NCBI RefSeq assembly: GCF_028826155.1
Contig: NZ_JAQGPN010000005.1
Span: 62,001 to 126,000, forward strand
DNA length: 64,000 nucleotides
Direction: 5' to 3'
Source: Mesorhizobium shangrilense
Lineage (GTDB): Bacteria; Pseudomonadota; Alphaproteobacteria; Rhizobiales; Rhizobiaceae
Below are positions 51,377 through 59,792 of this stretch, one piece after another; within the stretch, counting starts at the first letter, position 1, and every line of letters begins with the position of its first letter. The notes under the pieces were generated by a model. It worked only from the letters and a program-made list of their open reading frames with translations, was not told the DNA's origin and searched no databases. A program made the position numbers and the translations under genes.

Positions 51377-52483
51377 ATGTCGGGCGAACTCAGTGTTCTG
51401 GTTGTAGGCCTCGGCCACATGGGGATGTCGCACGCGCTCGCCTATGAGCGACTGGATGGATACCGTCTGGCCGGTCTGTGCGCCCGCGGAATCGCCTCCC
51501 GCAACGACCTGCCGGAGCGGTGGAGCGACATCCCCCGCTTTGCCGACTATCACGAGGCGCTGACCGCCCTCTCGCCGGACGTGGTGGCCATCTGCACCTG
51601 GCCGAATACGCATGCGGATTATGCGATCGCCGCTTTCAAGGCAGGCGCCCATGTCTTCCTCGAAAAGCCGATCTCCCAGACCGTCGAGGAGGCGGAAAGG
51701 GTGGTTGCTGCGGCGACGGCGGCGAACCGGAAATTGCTTGTGGGCATCTCGGCGCCTCACAGCCCGATGTGGATCAGGCTTGCGGAGGTGATCAAGACCC
51801 TGGGCAAGCCGCTGGTCATGCGCATGAACCTCAACCAGCAGTCCATCGGACCCGCCTGGAACTGGCACAAGGATCTCATGGCGTCGTCTTCACCGGTGGT
51901 CGACTGCGGCGTCCACTATGTAGACTTCATGTGCGCGGTGACGGGCTCGCAGCCGGTTCGCGTTCATGCGATAGGCGCGCGGCTCAGCGACGAGATCGCG
52001 TCCGACATGTACAACTACGGCCAGTTGCAGGTCGTCTTCGAGGACGGGTCCGTGGGCTGGTACGAAGCAGGATGGGGGCCAATGATGAGCCAGACGGCCT
52101 TCATCGTGAAGGACTTCATGGGTCCGAAAGGGTCGGTGAGCGTCCTTGCGCCGGATATCGTGGACCCGACACCGGCGGGCGCGATGACTGCCACGTCCTC
52201 CGACATCCACACCCATTCCAAGATCAGGCCGTTGCGTCTGCACCGTTCGGAAATCGGGCCGGAGAACAGGCTTGTCCACGGCGACGAGGACATCGACATT
52301 CCGGAGCAGCTCGACCACACCCAACTGTGCGAACGCAAGCAGGCATTCCTGCTCGACGCGATCGTCAACGACCGCGATCTCTCCGACCATATGCGCCGTG
52401 CCGTCGACAGCATGCGCATCGTGATGGCGGCCGACGAGAGCATCCGCACGGGCAAGGTCATCGAATTCGGGCCGAGCAACTAG
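51377..52483 (+). CDS. Gfo/Idh/MocA-family oxidoreductase
   Basis: 368 residues. N-terminal Rossmann domain (VLVVGLGHMGMSHALAYERL, VAICTWPNTHADYAIAAFKA) with the family's EKP motif in HVFLEKPISQ. The C-terminal half has WNWHKDLMASSSPVVDCGVHYVD, giving the usual His/Asp pair. These enzymes oxidise or reduce sugars, inositols or sugar-like compounds with NAD(P). The start ATG at 51377 follows GGCGGGGG. First gene of a three-gene operon divergent from the ROK gene. Confidence 0.9.
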   Translation: MSGELSVLVVGLGHMGMSHALAYERLDGYRLAGLCARGIASRNDLPERWSDIPRFADYHEALTALSPDVVAICTWPNTHADYAIAAFKAGAHVFLEKPISQTVEEAERVVAAATAANRKLLVGISAPHSPMWIRLAEVIKTLGKPLVMRMNLNQQSIGPAWNWHKDLMASSSPVVDCGVHYVDFMCAVTGSQPVRVHAIGARLSDEIASDMYNYGQLQVVFEDGSVGWYEAGWGPMMSQTAFIVKDFMGPKGSVSVLAPDIVDPTPAGAMTATSSDIHTHSKIRPLRLHRSEIGPENRLVHGDEDIDIPEQLDHTQLCERKQAFLLDAIVNDRDLSDHMRRAVDSMRIVMAADESIRTGKVIEFGPSN

Positions 52484-52526
52484 GCGAAGCCGGAGCTTTG
52501 GCCTCCTCTGGTAGAGTGGAAAACGC

Positions 52527-53336
52527 ATGAACATCCATGGCAGCGCGGCGACAATGCCGCGGCAGACAGGCAGGCTGGCCGGCCGGATCGCGATTGTGGT
52601 CGGGGCGGGACGTGGCATCGGGGCGGCGATTGCCGAACGCTTTGGCGACGACGGCGCGACTGTGGTCGTCGCAGACCGCGATCTCCCACTTGCCGAGGCC
52701 ACCGCCGAACGCATTGCGCAGACCGGACGCGCGCATGCGATGCATATCGACATCGGGAGCGGAGAAGCCGCGGACAAGCTTGTGGCGGCCGCGGTCGAGC
52801 GTTTCGGCCGGCTCGATATCCTGGTGCAGAACGCCGCCATCTATCCGTGGTCGCTCATCCACGACATCTCGGTTGAGGAGTGGGACGCCGTGCTGGGAGT
52901 GAACCTGCGCAGCGCATTCCTGACCGCGCGAGCCGCGCTGGAGCCGATGAAGCGCAACGGCGGCGGCCGGCTGATATTCATCTCGTCGATCACAGGACCG
53001 CGGGTATCCAGCCCTGGCCATGCGCACTATTCCGCCAGCAAGGCGGGCATCAACGGCTTCATCAAGACAGCAGCGCTCGAATTCGCCTCATGCGGCATCA
53101 CCGTGAACGCGGTCGAGCCCGGCAACATCCTCACCGAGGGAATGAAGGCCGAGCGCACGCAGGATTTTATCGACAGCATGAAGGCGGCCGTCCCGCTCGG
53201 CCGGTTGGGGACGCCGATAGACGTCGCCAACGCCGTGGCCTTCCTGGCCTCGGACGAGGCAAGCTATATCACCGGTACGTCGATCATAGTCGATGGCGGG
53301 CAGGTGCTGCCGGAGACCAAGGATTTTCGCATCTGA
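52527..53336 (+). CDS. Short-chain dehydrogenase/reductase (SDR, classical)
   Basis: 269 residues. NAD(P) motif VVGAGRGIGAAIAERF, NAA motif VQNAAIYP, catalytic Ser (FISSITGP) and Tyr-Lys in HYSASKAG, and the C-terminal GTSIIVDGGQV. A V-V-A-D acid at the end of beta 2 (VVVADRD) suggests NAD. Position in the operon points to oxidising an alcohol made by the Gfo-family enzyme or the reverse; the substrate is unknown. Confidence 0.93.
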   Translation: MNIHGSAATMPRQTGRLAGRIAIVVGAGRGIGAAIAERFGDDGATVVVADRDLPLAEATAERIAQTGRAHAMHIDIGSGEAADKLVAAAVERFGRLDILVQNAAIYPWSLIHDISVEEWDAVLGVNLRSAFLTARAALEPMKRNGGGRLIFISSITGPRVSSPGHAHYSASKAGINGFIKTAALEFASCGITVNAVEPGNILTEGMKAERTQDFIDSMKAAVPLGRLGTPIDVANAVAFLASDEASYITGTSIIVDGGQVLPETKDFRI

Positions 53337-53391
53337 CACAGGCGCGCGGGATGAGCCGATCCCGCGCATTCATACGCATGCAGCGAGGGGC

Positions 53392-54825
53392 ATGATGACT
53401 TCAGAACTGACTGATCTGACGGCGGTCGAAGTCGTCGGTTTGCTGAGGCGGGAAGAGGTCTCGCCGCTCGACCTGCTGGATGCGGTGGAGCGGCGCGTCG
53501 CGCAGGTAGACCCGCTCGTCAATGCGCTGCCGACGCTTTGCTTCGACAGGGCGCGCGACCATGCCCGGCACATCATGAGCACGCCGGCTGGGGAACGCGG
53601 CATCCTCGCGGGCCTGCCGCTGCCCATCAAGGATCTGGCCGAAGTGGCGGGCGTGCGAACGACGCATGGCTCGCCGATCTACAGGGACAATGTCCCGCAA
53701 CGGTCGGACATCGTCGTCAAGACCATTGAGGATCAGGGCGGCGTGGTCTTTGCCAAGTCGAACGTCCCGGAGTTCGGCGCAGGCGGAAACACCTTCAACG
53801 AGGTATTTGGCGCCACGCTGAACCCGTGGGACCTGTCGCGGTCGGCATCCGGTTCGTCTGGCGGATCTGCCGCAGCGCTTGCCACGGGCATGGCATGGGT
53901 GGCGCATGGCAACGACATGGGCGGCTCGTTGCGCAATCCGGCCTCCTTCTGCGGGGTCGTCGGCATACGCCCGAGCCCCGGCCGCGTCGCACGCAATCCC
54001 GGCGTCCTCGTCGACAGTCTGCTCGGCGCCGAAGGTCCGATGGCGCGCAACATCGCCGACGCCGCGCTCCTGCTCGATGCGATGGCCGGCGAGAACCCAT
54101 CCGATCCCCTTTCCCTGCCGCGGTTGCCGACCTCCTTCATCGATGCCGCGCTCTGTCCGCGCAAGCCACGGCGGGTTGCTTTCAGTACGGGTCTCGGCAT
54201 CACGCCGGTCGACCCGGCCGTGGTCGCAGTCTGCCGCGCGGCCGCGGACAGGCTCACCCGCGCCGGAGTGGAGGTGGTCGACGCGCATCCCGATCTCAGG
54301 GAAGCGCACGACGTGTTCCAGACGCTGCGCGCCTATCAGTATGCCGCCTCCCACGGCCATAAGCTGCGCGACTTCCCGGAGTTGCTCAAGCCGGAGATGG
54401 TCTGGAACGTCGAGAAGGGACAGCGTCTGACGGCGGCGGAGATCATAGACGCACAGGAAAAGCGTGCCGCGATCATCGCGCGCACCGTCGCCTTCTTCGA
54501 GGACTACGATCTGCTCCTGACGCCGGCGACGATCGTTGCACCCTTCCCCGTTGAGCAGCGCTACGTGGAGGAGTGCGCGGGTCACAGGTTCGAAACCTAT
54601 ATCGACTGGCTGGCCATCGCCTATGCGATCACGCTGACCACGGCCCCCTGCCTGTCGATGCCTTGCGGCTTCACCCCGCAGGGTTTGCCAGTTGGCCTAC
54701 AGGTGGTGGCGCGACCCCGCAACGAGCAGGGCCTGCTGTCGGCCGCGGCCTTCATCGAGGGCGAACTGGACGTGGCCCTGCGCAAGCCGATCTCACCGCA
54801 GCTAGGTCAGACCGCTATCGCGTGA
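53392..54825 (+). CDS. Amidase signature-family hydrolase
   Basis: 477 residues with the Ser-cisSer-Lys triad: K in LPIKDLAEV, the glycine/serine signature SASGSSGGSAAALATGM and GNDMGGSLRNPASFCG. Cleaves a C-N amide bond. ATG at 53392 with GAGGGG; the frame extends upstream only over the SDR 3' end. Together with the penicillin-acylase homologue across the divergent promoter, the locus contains two amide hydrolases, pointing to an amide-containing nutrient. Confidence 0.92.
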   Translation: MMTSELTDLTAVEVVGLLRREEVSPLDLLDAVERRVAQVDPLVNALPTLCFDRARDHARHIMSTPAGERGILAGLPLPIKDLAEVAGVRTTHGSPIYRDNVPQRSDIVVKTIEDQGGVVFAKSNVPEFGAGGNTFNEVFGATLNPWDLSRSASGSSGGSAAALATGMAWVAHGNDMGGSLRNPASFCGVVGIRPSPGRVARNPGVLVDSLLGAEGPMARNIADAALLLDAMAGENPSDPLSLPRLPTSFIDAALCPRKPRRVAFSTGLGITPVDPAVVAVCRAAADRLTRAGVEVVDAHPDLREAHDVFQTLRAYQYAASHGHKLRDFPELLKPEMVWNVEKGQRLTAAEIIDAQEKRAAIIARTVAFFEDYDLLLTPATIVAPFPVEQRYVEECAGHRFETYIDWLAIAYAITLTTAPCLSMPCGFTPQGLPVGLQVVARPRNEQGLLSAAAFIEGELDVALRKPISPQLGQTAIA

Positions 54826-54918
54826 TTCCGGAAGGCGCGCAACACAACCCTTCGGCAATGGAGCGCGACGCAGCCTAGACCGGTCGGAGGGCCATGGTCG
54901 ATACCTTGTCGAGCAGCG

Positions 54919-55536
54919 CTAGTCGAAGCTGGCCGGTGACGAGAACGGCCGGCCGGCGTCCACCACGAAGATCGCAAGTTCGTCGAGATCGGTCGTGCCG
55001 GCGCTGAACACCTCCATCGGCGTATCGGCCGCGTGTCCGACCATCGTCGTCCCGGCCTCGGCATAGGCGACGCCGTGAGGCGTTCTCTGGCCCAGCCTGC
55101 CGGCCAGCACATAGAAGGCCTCCGGGCCTGGATGTGTATGGATTGGCGTCTTGACGCCGGGCGCGCCGCCGGCGCGATTGACGCGCAGCAGATACTCGCT
55201 CGCCTCGAGCGGCGGAAGCGGACCGATCTCGGCGATCTTGGTCCCTCCGGCGGTGGACCCGCCCTTCGGCCCGAGCGTGAACAGCCAGACCTTTCCCGCG
55301 ACCTCCGCGGCAAGAGAAGTCGGGGTTGCGGCGCCCTCGGCCTCGGACAGCGTCGGAAAATTCTCCAGCCGCCAGTATAAAGGTTCCACCGGCAGTTCCT
55401 TCACCCTCTTCTCGACCACCGGCTTGACGACGAATGTGCCGTCTGCCGACATCGCGGCTGGCGTCGAGAGCCCGAAGGCACCCAGCGAGAGCAAGAGCAC
55501 GCCCATGCCGCGCGCGCGGCTGGATAGCAGCTTCAT
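54919..55536 (-). CDS. Secreted cupin-domain protein
   Basis: 205 residues: Sec signal peptide (MGVLLLSLGAFGLSTPAAMSA), then a cupin barrel with metal-type motif THPGPEAFYVLAG at about residues 134-147. Function unknown; periplasmic cupins may bind sugars or act as dioxygenases. The C-terminus overlaps none of its neighbours and it points toward the amidase. Confidence 0.8.
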   Translation of the reverse strand: MKLLSSRARGMGVLLLSLGAFGLSTPAAMSADGTFVVKPVVEKRVKELPVEPLYWRLENFPTLSEAEGAATPTSLAAEVAGKVWLFTLGPKGGSTAGGTKIAEIGPLPPLEASEYLLRVNRAGGAPGVKTPIHTHPGPEAFYVLAGRLGQRTPHGVAYAEAGTTMVGHAADTPMEVFSAGTTDLDELAIFVVDAGRPFSSPASFD

Positions 55537-55585
55537 GGTGTTCCTCCTGTCGTTGCAACATGTCCTGGAGTGCGGTTCGCGGCGC

Positions 55586-55939
55586 TCACGAGGAACCGCG
55601 TGTGCCGCGCCGAACGACCGGCACGAAAAGGTACTTCACGGTGCGTTCCCGCATCAGCAGCAGCGCCTTCGACGTGTCCATGTCCGGGGTCGCGGCCGAC
55701 CGGGTGCAGAGATAGAACGCATCGCTCGTGGTCAGGAAGATGCGTGGGTCGCCTTCGCTGAGCTGTTCCCTAAGGCTGGCGACATAGAATCCGTCAGGGT
55801 TGGCGCGGACGTCGTCGTCGTCGGCGACCTCATTGACATGGTCGGGGCCGCAAAGTTTCGCGACACGCGAATCCGCTGTCGCAACCGCTGGCGCTGCCAG
55901 AAGAAGAGCGAGCGCGATGAGAAGCCTGGTGCGTTTCAT
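55586..55939 (-). CDS. Small secreted protein of unknown function
   Basis: 117 residues with a clear signal peptide (MKRTRLLIALALLLAAPAVA) and a perfect ribosome site GGGAAGGAGG before the ATG at 55939. Mature part is acidic near VADDDDVRAN and has two cysteines (LCGPD, YLCTRS) that could form a disulfide. No domain recognised. It is divergent from the CadC-like regulator gene at 56031 (91 bp gap). Confidence 0.75.
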   Translation of the reverse strand: MKRTRLLIALALLLAAPAVATADSRVAKLCGPDHVNEVADDDDVRANPDGFYVASLREQLSEGDPRIFLTTSDAFYLCTRSAATPDMDTSKALLLMRERTVKYLFVPVVRRGTRGSS

Positions 55940-56030
55940 GTCGTCCTCCTTCCCAATCCGGTGCTGATGACGTCGCTTGGAAGCCACGTCCGAATTGGGT
56001 AAAATCCAGCCAGCGCGCCAGGAGGGTGAA

Positions 56031-57710
56031 ATGTCCCGAAAGGCCCCTGAAATTGACCCGAAATCTGCTGAAACGGTCACGCTCCGCGGTTTCGTGTTCC
56101 TGCCCAAAAACAGAGAGCTCCGAACCGCTGAAGGCCGGGCGGTCGATCTTCGCTGCCAGTCAGCCGAGGTGCTCGCCGTGCTCGCGGCGCGGCCGGACGA
56201 GATCGTTTCAAAGGATGCCCTGATGCAGGCGGTCTGGCCGGACACCTTCGTGACCGACGACAGCCTTACTCAATGCATCGCCGACATTCGCCGCGCGCTG
56301 GGCGACGACGGGCACGTGATTGTGGAAACTCTCCCCAAGCGGGGCTACCGGCTGAATGTCGACGATCGGACGCGACAGACCGCGAACGCGGCAGTCGGCA
56401 CGGAACGCGCCTGGCGACGAGCGCGGCCGCGCGCCTTCATTCCTGCCGCGCTCGCACTCGTGGCAGCAGCGATCGGCACATATTACGGGACCGGGATCTG
56501 GCGCACCGCGCCGGTTCGCCCGAGCGACATGCCCAGGATTGCGGTCCTTCCCTTCGAAGACCTCAGCGCGGGCGCGGACAAGGGATATCTCAGCGATGCC
56601 GTGGCCGAGGGGATCATCACCGAGCTGGCACGGAGCAAGACCTATGCCGTCATCGCCCGCAACTCCAGCTTCAAGTACCGTGACCAGCCGCTCGATGCGA
56701 GGCAGATCGGGAGCGAGCTCGGCGTCGACTATCTGCTCGAGGGCAGCCAGCAGAAGGTCGGAGATCGGCTGAAAGTGACCGCCCAGCTGCTGGACGCGCA
56801 TGACGGATCGCACATCTGGGCCAACACCTACAACCGCGAGATCGGCGACCTTTTCGGTGTCCAGGAGCAGATCATACGCACGCTTGCGGATCGGGTCGGG
56901 CAGAGAATCGAACGCCCCTTGCCACAGGGCGACGCCGCGCAGGTCAGCGCGCTGCGCTACTATCTGATGGGAGGGATCGAGATACGGAATGACTTCTCTG
57001 CCGCGGGGAACAAGCAGCTGCGGCAGTTGAGCCTCAAGTCGCTCGAAGCGGATCCGAACGCCCAGTTCGGATATATCGGGATGGCCTGGTCCTACCGCAA
57101 TGCCGCTGTGTTCGGGTGGCACGAGCCGGAGCAGACTTACGAAGAGGCGTTGAAGAGCGCCGCTGACTACGCCGACAAGGCCATCCTGCTTGCTCCGGAC
57201 GACTCCGATTCGCAATTTGTCCGCGCCCAGATCCACTCGGAAGCCGGAGAAGTCGAGCAGGCCCTCGCGCGGTACGATCAGGCGATAGCCCTGAACCCGA
57301 GCGATTCGGATATCCTCGTCCACAGTGCCGGCCTGCTGCTGAATGTTGGCCGTACCGACGAAGCGATCGATCGGATCGAACGGGCCAAGGGCATCGATCC
57401 TTTCCACCCCGACTGGTTCCACTGGCAGATGGGCTGGGCCCTCTACGAAAAGAACGATTGCGGGGCTGCGCTGACGGCAATGCGGAAAATGTCCAGGATC
57501 CCGAACGGCGCGCACCGTATGCTGGCGGGCATCTATGCCTGCCTGGGGAACAAGGAGGAGGCCAAAAAAGCGCTGGCGGTGTTCCTGAAGGACTCCCCCC
57601 GCGATTCCATCCATGAGCAACGCAGGAAATGGTCGAAGAACTACACAGCTCCCGGAAGCCTCGATCGCTGGATCGAACACATGCGCTTCGCCGGTTTGCC
57701 GGAGGAGTGA
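56031..57710 (+). CDS. CadC-like winged-helix regulator with membrane anchor, TolB-like domain and TPRs
   Basis: 559 residues. An OmpR/CadC-type winged helix (about 15-108; DEIVSKDALMQAVWPDTFVT, LTQCIADIRRALGDDG, KRGYRLNV) is followed by a single membrane helix about 135-155 (FIPAALALVAAAIGTYYG). A FlgO/TolB-like domain (about 165-290; IAVLPFEDLSAGADKGYLSD, VDYLLEGSQQKVGDRLKVTA) and TPR repeats (about 310-540; AEVEQALARYDQAIALNPSD-like) complete it. AGGAGGG precedes the ATG. It likely senses an envelope or nutrient cue directly and controls the divergent secreted genes; no receiver domain, so no phosphorylation relay is needed. Confidence 0.9.
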   Translation: MSRKAPEIDPKSAETVTLRGFVFLPKNRELRTAEGRAVDLRCQSAEVLAVLAARPDEIVSKDALMQAVWPDTFVTDDSLTQCIADIRRALGDDGHVIVETLPKRGYRLNVDDRTRQTANAAVGTERAWRRARPRAFIPAALALVAAAIGTYYGTGIWRTAPVRPSDMPRIAVLPFEDLSAGADKGYLSDAVAEGIITELARSKTYAVIARNSSFKYRDQPLDARQIGSELGVDYLLEGSQQKVGDRLKVTAQLLDAHDGSHIWANTYNREIGDLFGVQEQIIRTLADRVGQRIERPLPQGDAAQVSALRYYLMGGIEIRNDFSAAGNKQLRQLSLKSLEADPNAQFGYIGMAWSYRNAAVFGWHEPEQTYEEALKSAADYADKAILLAPDDSDSQFVRAQIHSEAGEVEQALARYDQAIALNPSDSDILVHSAGLLLNVGRTDEAIDRIERAKGIDPFHPDWFHWQMGWALYEKNDCGAALTAMRKMSRIPNGAHRMLAGIYACLGNKEEAKKALAVFLKDSPRDSIHEQRRKWSKNYTAPGSLDRWIEHMRFAGLPEE

Positions 57711-57863
57711 GGGCCTGACCGACTGCCGCGCTGGTGGTTCCGTCACCTCGGCGCCGGTGCGGCTATCCGTGCTGGGCAACTCATCAGCACCGTGAATCGA
57801 TCACCTCCAACGATTCACTGAATGCGTTGGACGCCACGCAACCCCACGGCGCATCATGGCGGC

Positions 57864-58112
57864 ATGGGTAGAGACACCGACAGTTCCGTTCTGCTGCACC
57901 GTATCGACGACTCGAAAAACATGGCGCGGTTCTACGCAATGGAGGTGTCGCCGACCCTGTTCGGCGAGACCTGCGTGACCCGCAACTGGGGCCGTATCGG
58001 CACCCGTGGCCGCACGCGTCTCGATACCTTCGCGACGACGTCGGAAGCAGAGGCCGCCATGCTTCGCCTGCAGATCAAGAAGAGCCGGCGCGGCTACCGC
58101 CAACCGTCCTGA
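57864..58112 (+). CDS. Small WGR-domain protein
   Basis: 82 residues, essentially one WGR domain (FYAMEVSPTLFGETCVTRNW, GRIGTRGRTRLDTF, IKKSRRGYRQPS) with the defining Trp-Gly-Arg. WGR domains bind DNA in PARP-type proteins; stand-alone small WGR proteins are common in rhizobia, with unknown role. An inactive copy is at 6003-6157. Start chosen at the ATG before the domain; it has only a weak purine stretch. Confidence 0.85.
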   Translation: MGRDTDSSVLLHRIDDSKNMARFYAMEVSPTLFGETCVTRNWGRIGTRGRTRLDTFATTSEAEAAMLRLQIKKSRRGYRQPS

Positions 58113-58202
58113 CGCCGATGAAGTACAATTTGCGACGTCTCTTGCTCTGCTCTGCCGCTTGACCTTTGTCGGCCGCTCCTCGGCCCTAAGGGGTGTGGCT
58201 GC

Positions 58203-58275
58203 TCAACTCCCGGTCCGGCGGAACTGCGCGATGGCTTGCAGCAGCACCTTCGGATCGACGGGTTTCGTCAGCCGG
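58203..58275 (-). pseudogene. Response-regulator C-terminal tail remnant
   Basis: About 22 codons reading RLTKPVDPKVLLQAIAQFRR to a stop at 58203, the typical last helix of a receiver domain (KP motif with the conserved Lys). The rest of the gene is gone, cut at about 58275-58300 where another truncated gene begins on the opposite strand. Confidence 0.5.
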
Positions 58276-58315
58276 GGGGGAATCCTGAAATTCCTCGGGG
58301 AACACCGAGGCGCTG

Positions 58316-59074
58316 TCATCCGGCGGAATGGTCAGCTGGATGGCGGCGGAACTGCTGCGTCGGCAACTGGTCGACGGTGTCGCCCATGTCGTTCCTTGCA
58401 ATCCAAGCGTGGAGGGGCGCCTGTTCCGTTACACGATCTCGAGGAGTATCCCGGATGTGCGCGCAGGTGCCTGTTCGCGATACTATCCGGTCGAACTTTC
58501 CGAGGTGCTTCGCACCATCCGCACCACGCCCGGCCGCTACGCGATTGTCGGCATTCCCTGCTTCATCAAGGCCGTAAATCTGCTGCGCGCAGACATCGCC
58601 TTTGGCGACGCGTGGGTTGAGCCATATTCCTCGGACGGGCGGCGTGGCACCAATGTGGTCATCGTTCGCAACGCCGAACTCGGTGAACTCGTCACCGTCG
58701 CTCTCGGCGAGGGTCGGCTGGCGCTGCGCGAAGTGGGTCCGGGGTTCATTCGCCGGACACAGGCCGCCGGGCTGCGGCATCGGCGTGAAGGACTTGCCTA
58801 TCGCCTTGCCTGGAAGCCGCCGGCGATTGTTCCCGTCAAGAGGAACCTCCAAATGGGCGCGCCGCTCCGTATGCGGCGCAAGCTCATCTATCGTACGCGC
58901 TACGCCATATCGCTCTGGAGCGGCCGGATCTTCCACCTTGCACAGGTGGCCCGGTCGCCGAAGCTCTATGTCTGGTGGGCGCGCATGGCTCTCCACCTGT
59001 ATCAAGGTGTGACCTATTCGCGCGGCGCAATCGGTTGGCTATTTGACGCCGTGCTCAGGCCAGGCTCCCGATAG
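58316..59074 (+). pseudogene. Truncated, internally deleted FrhB-like (coenzyme F420 hydrogenase beta-type) gene
   Basis: Reads SSGGMVSWMAAELLRRQLVDGVAHVVP onward, family residues from the FrhB N-terminal half, but the upstream Fe-S/N-terminal part is missing and a stop occurs 10 codons before. Inside, NLLRADIAFGDAWVEPYSS joins the segment after the CO-dehydrogenase-like core (AIVGIPCFIKAVNLLR) directly to DIAFGDAWVEPYSSDG, which in full-length homologues are separated by about a hundred residues. So there is a 5' truncation and a clean in-frame internal deletion. The C-terminal domain (GFIRRTQAAGLRHRREGLAY) is intact. Homologues act in polysaccharide modification loci. Probably non-functional. 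Confidence 0.7.
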
Positions 59075-59170
59075 AGTTGGGGTGCCCGTGGCCCGCTTCG
59101 TCAGTTGAGGCGCAGCCAGCGGAACAAACAACGGCCGTTCTTGTTCGACGCTCAGATCAAGAACACGACG

Positions 59171-59379
59171 ATGTTGTCCGCCTCAAGAAACGGTTTTCCC
59201 TGGACGCCATCGGAGGTTCGCCGCCTCAGGGAGCTGGCCTCAGCGGAAAGACGTGCTCGCAGATTGCGGCGGCGCTGCGACGCACGGGAACCGGCATCAA
59301 ATCCAAAGCATCGGCGCTTGGCGTAGACCTCACCTCGACACGCAAACGTCGCCTACCGTCGCGCAAACCTGACGGGTGA
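59171..59379 (+). pseudogene. Frameshifted small HTH/SANT-like hypothetical gene
   Basis: From ATG 59171 the frame reads MLSASRNGFPWTPSEVRRLRELAS, then a different frame continues SQIAAALRRTGTGIKSKASALGVDLTST to a stop at 59379. Put together it is one small helix-turn-helix protein of a rhizobial hypothetical family; the frameshift lies at about 59240-59255. As sequenced it cannot give the full protein. Confidence 0.55.
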
Positions 59380-59543
59380 TCCGCCCCGATGGCGTCTTGC
59401 GCGCCGCCACGTGCCAGCAAAGGCAGGAACCGCGATCTTGGAAGGTGGTCCCGTTCTCATCGCTGCATGGCGGTTGTCGGCGGAAGCTACGCCTTGCAGG
59501 AACCATGATGGAAACCGCGCGTTTCAAATCTGGATCAGGAACC

Positions 59544-59792
59544 ATGAACTTGCTTTTTAACCTCATACGCTCAGTGACGCCTTCCCGCTTACCGCGCAGG
59601 CGGGACTTGGAACGCCAGCGACGGGCGACAAGGTCCGAACTTCGCGGGGCGGCGGCCGTATTGCAGGCAAACCCGGATGAAGGGTGGCGCGCCTGCGTCG
59701 AGAAGAATCTCTACGGAGCCAACACGCTGGACTACACCGTCCAGCCGCGCACCGAGGAGCAAGCACCGCACGGAAGGTGCGAGCGTACCTAG
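59544..59792 (+). CDS. Small hypothetical protein before the glycosyltransferase
   Basis: 82 residues from ATG 59544 (AGGAACC upstream), very basic N-terminus (MNLLFNLIRSVTPSRLPRRR), central DEGWRACVEKNLYGANTLDY. Its stop is directly followed by the next ATG, suggesting translational coupling. I do not recognise it; the coding call is weak. Confidence 0.4.
   Translation: MNLLFNLIRSVTPSRLPRRRDLERQRRATRSELRGAAAVLQANPDEGWRACVEKNLYGANTLDYTVQPRTEEQAPHGRCERT

Noticed and set aside
56208..57779. Minus-strand frame of about 523 codons opposite the CadC-like gene.
   Set aside because: Longest shadow in the window, but the plus-strand protein has clear winged-helix, TolB-like and TPR domains.
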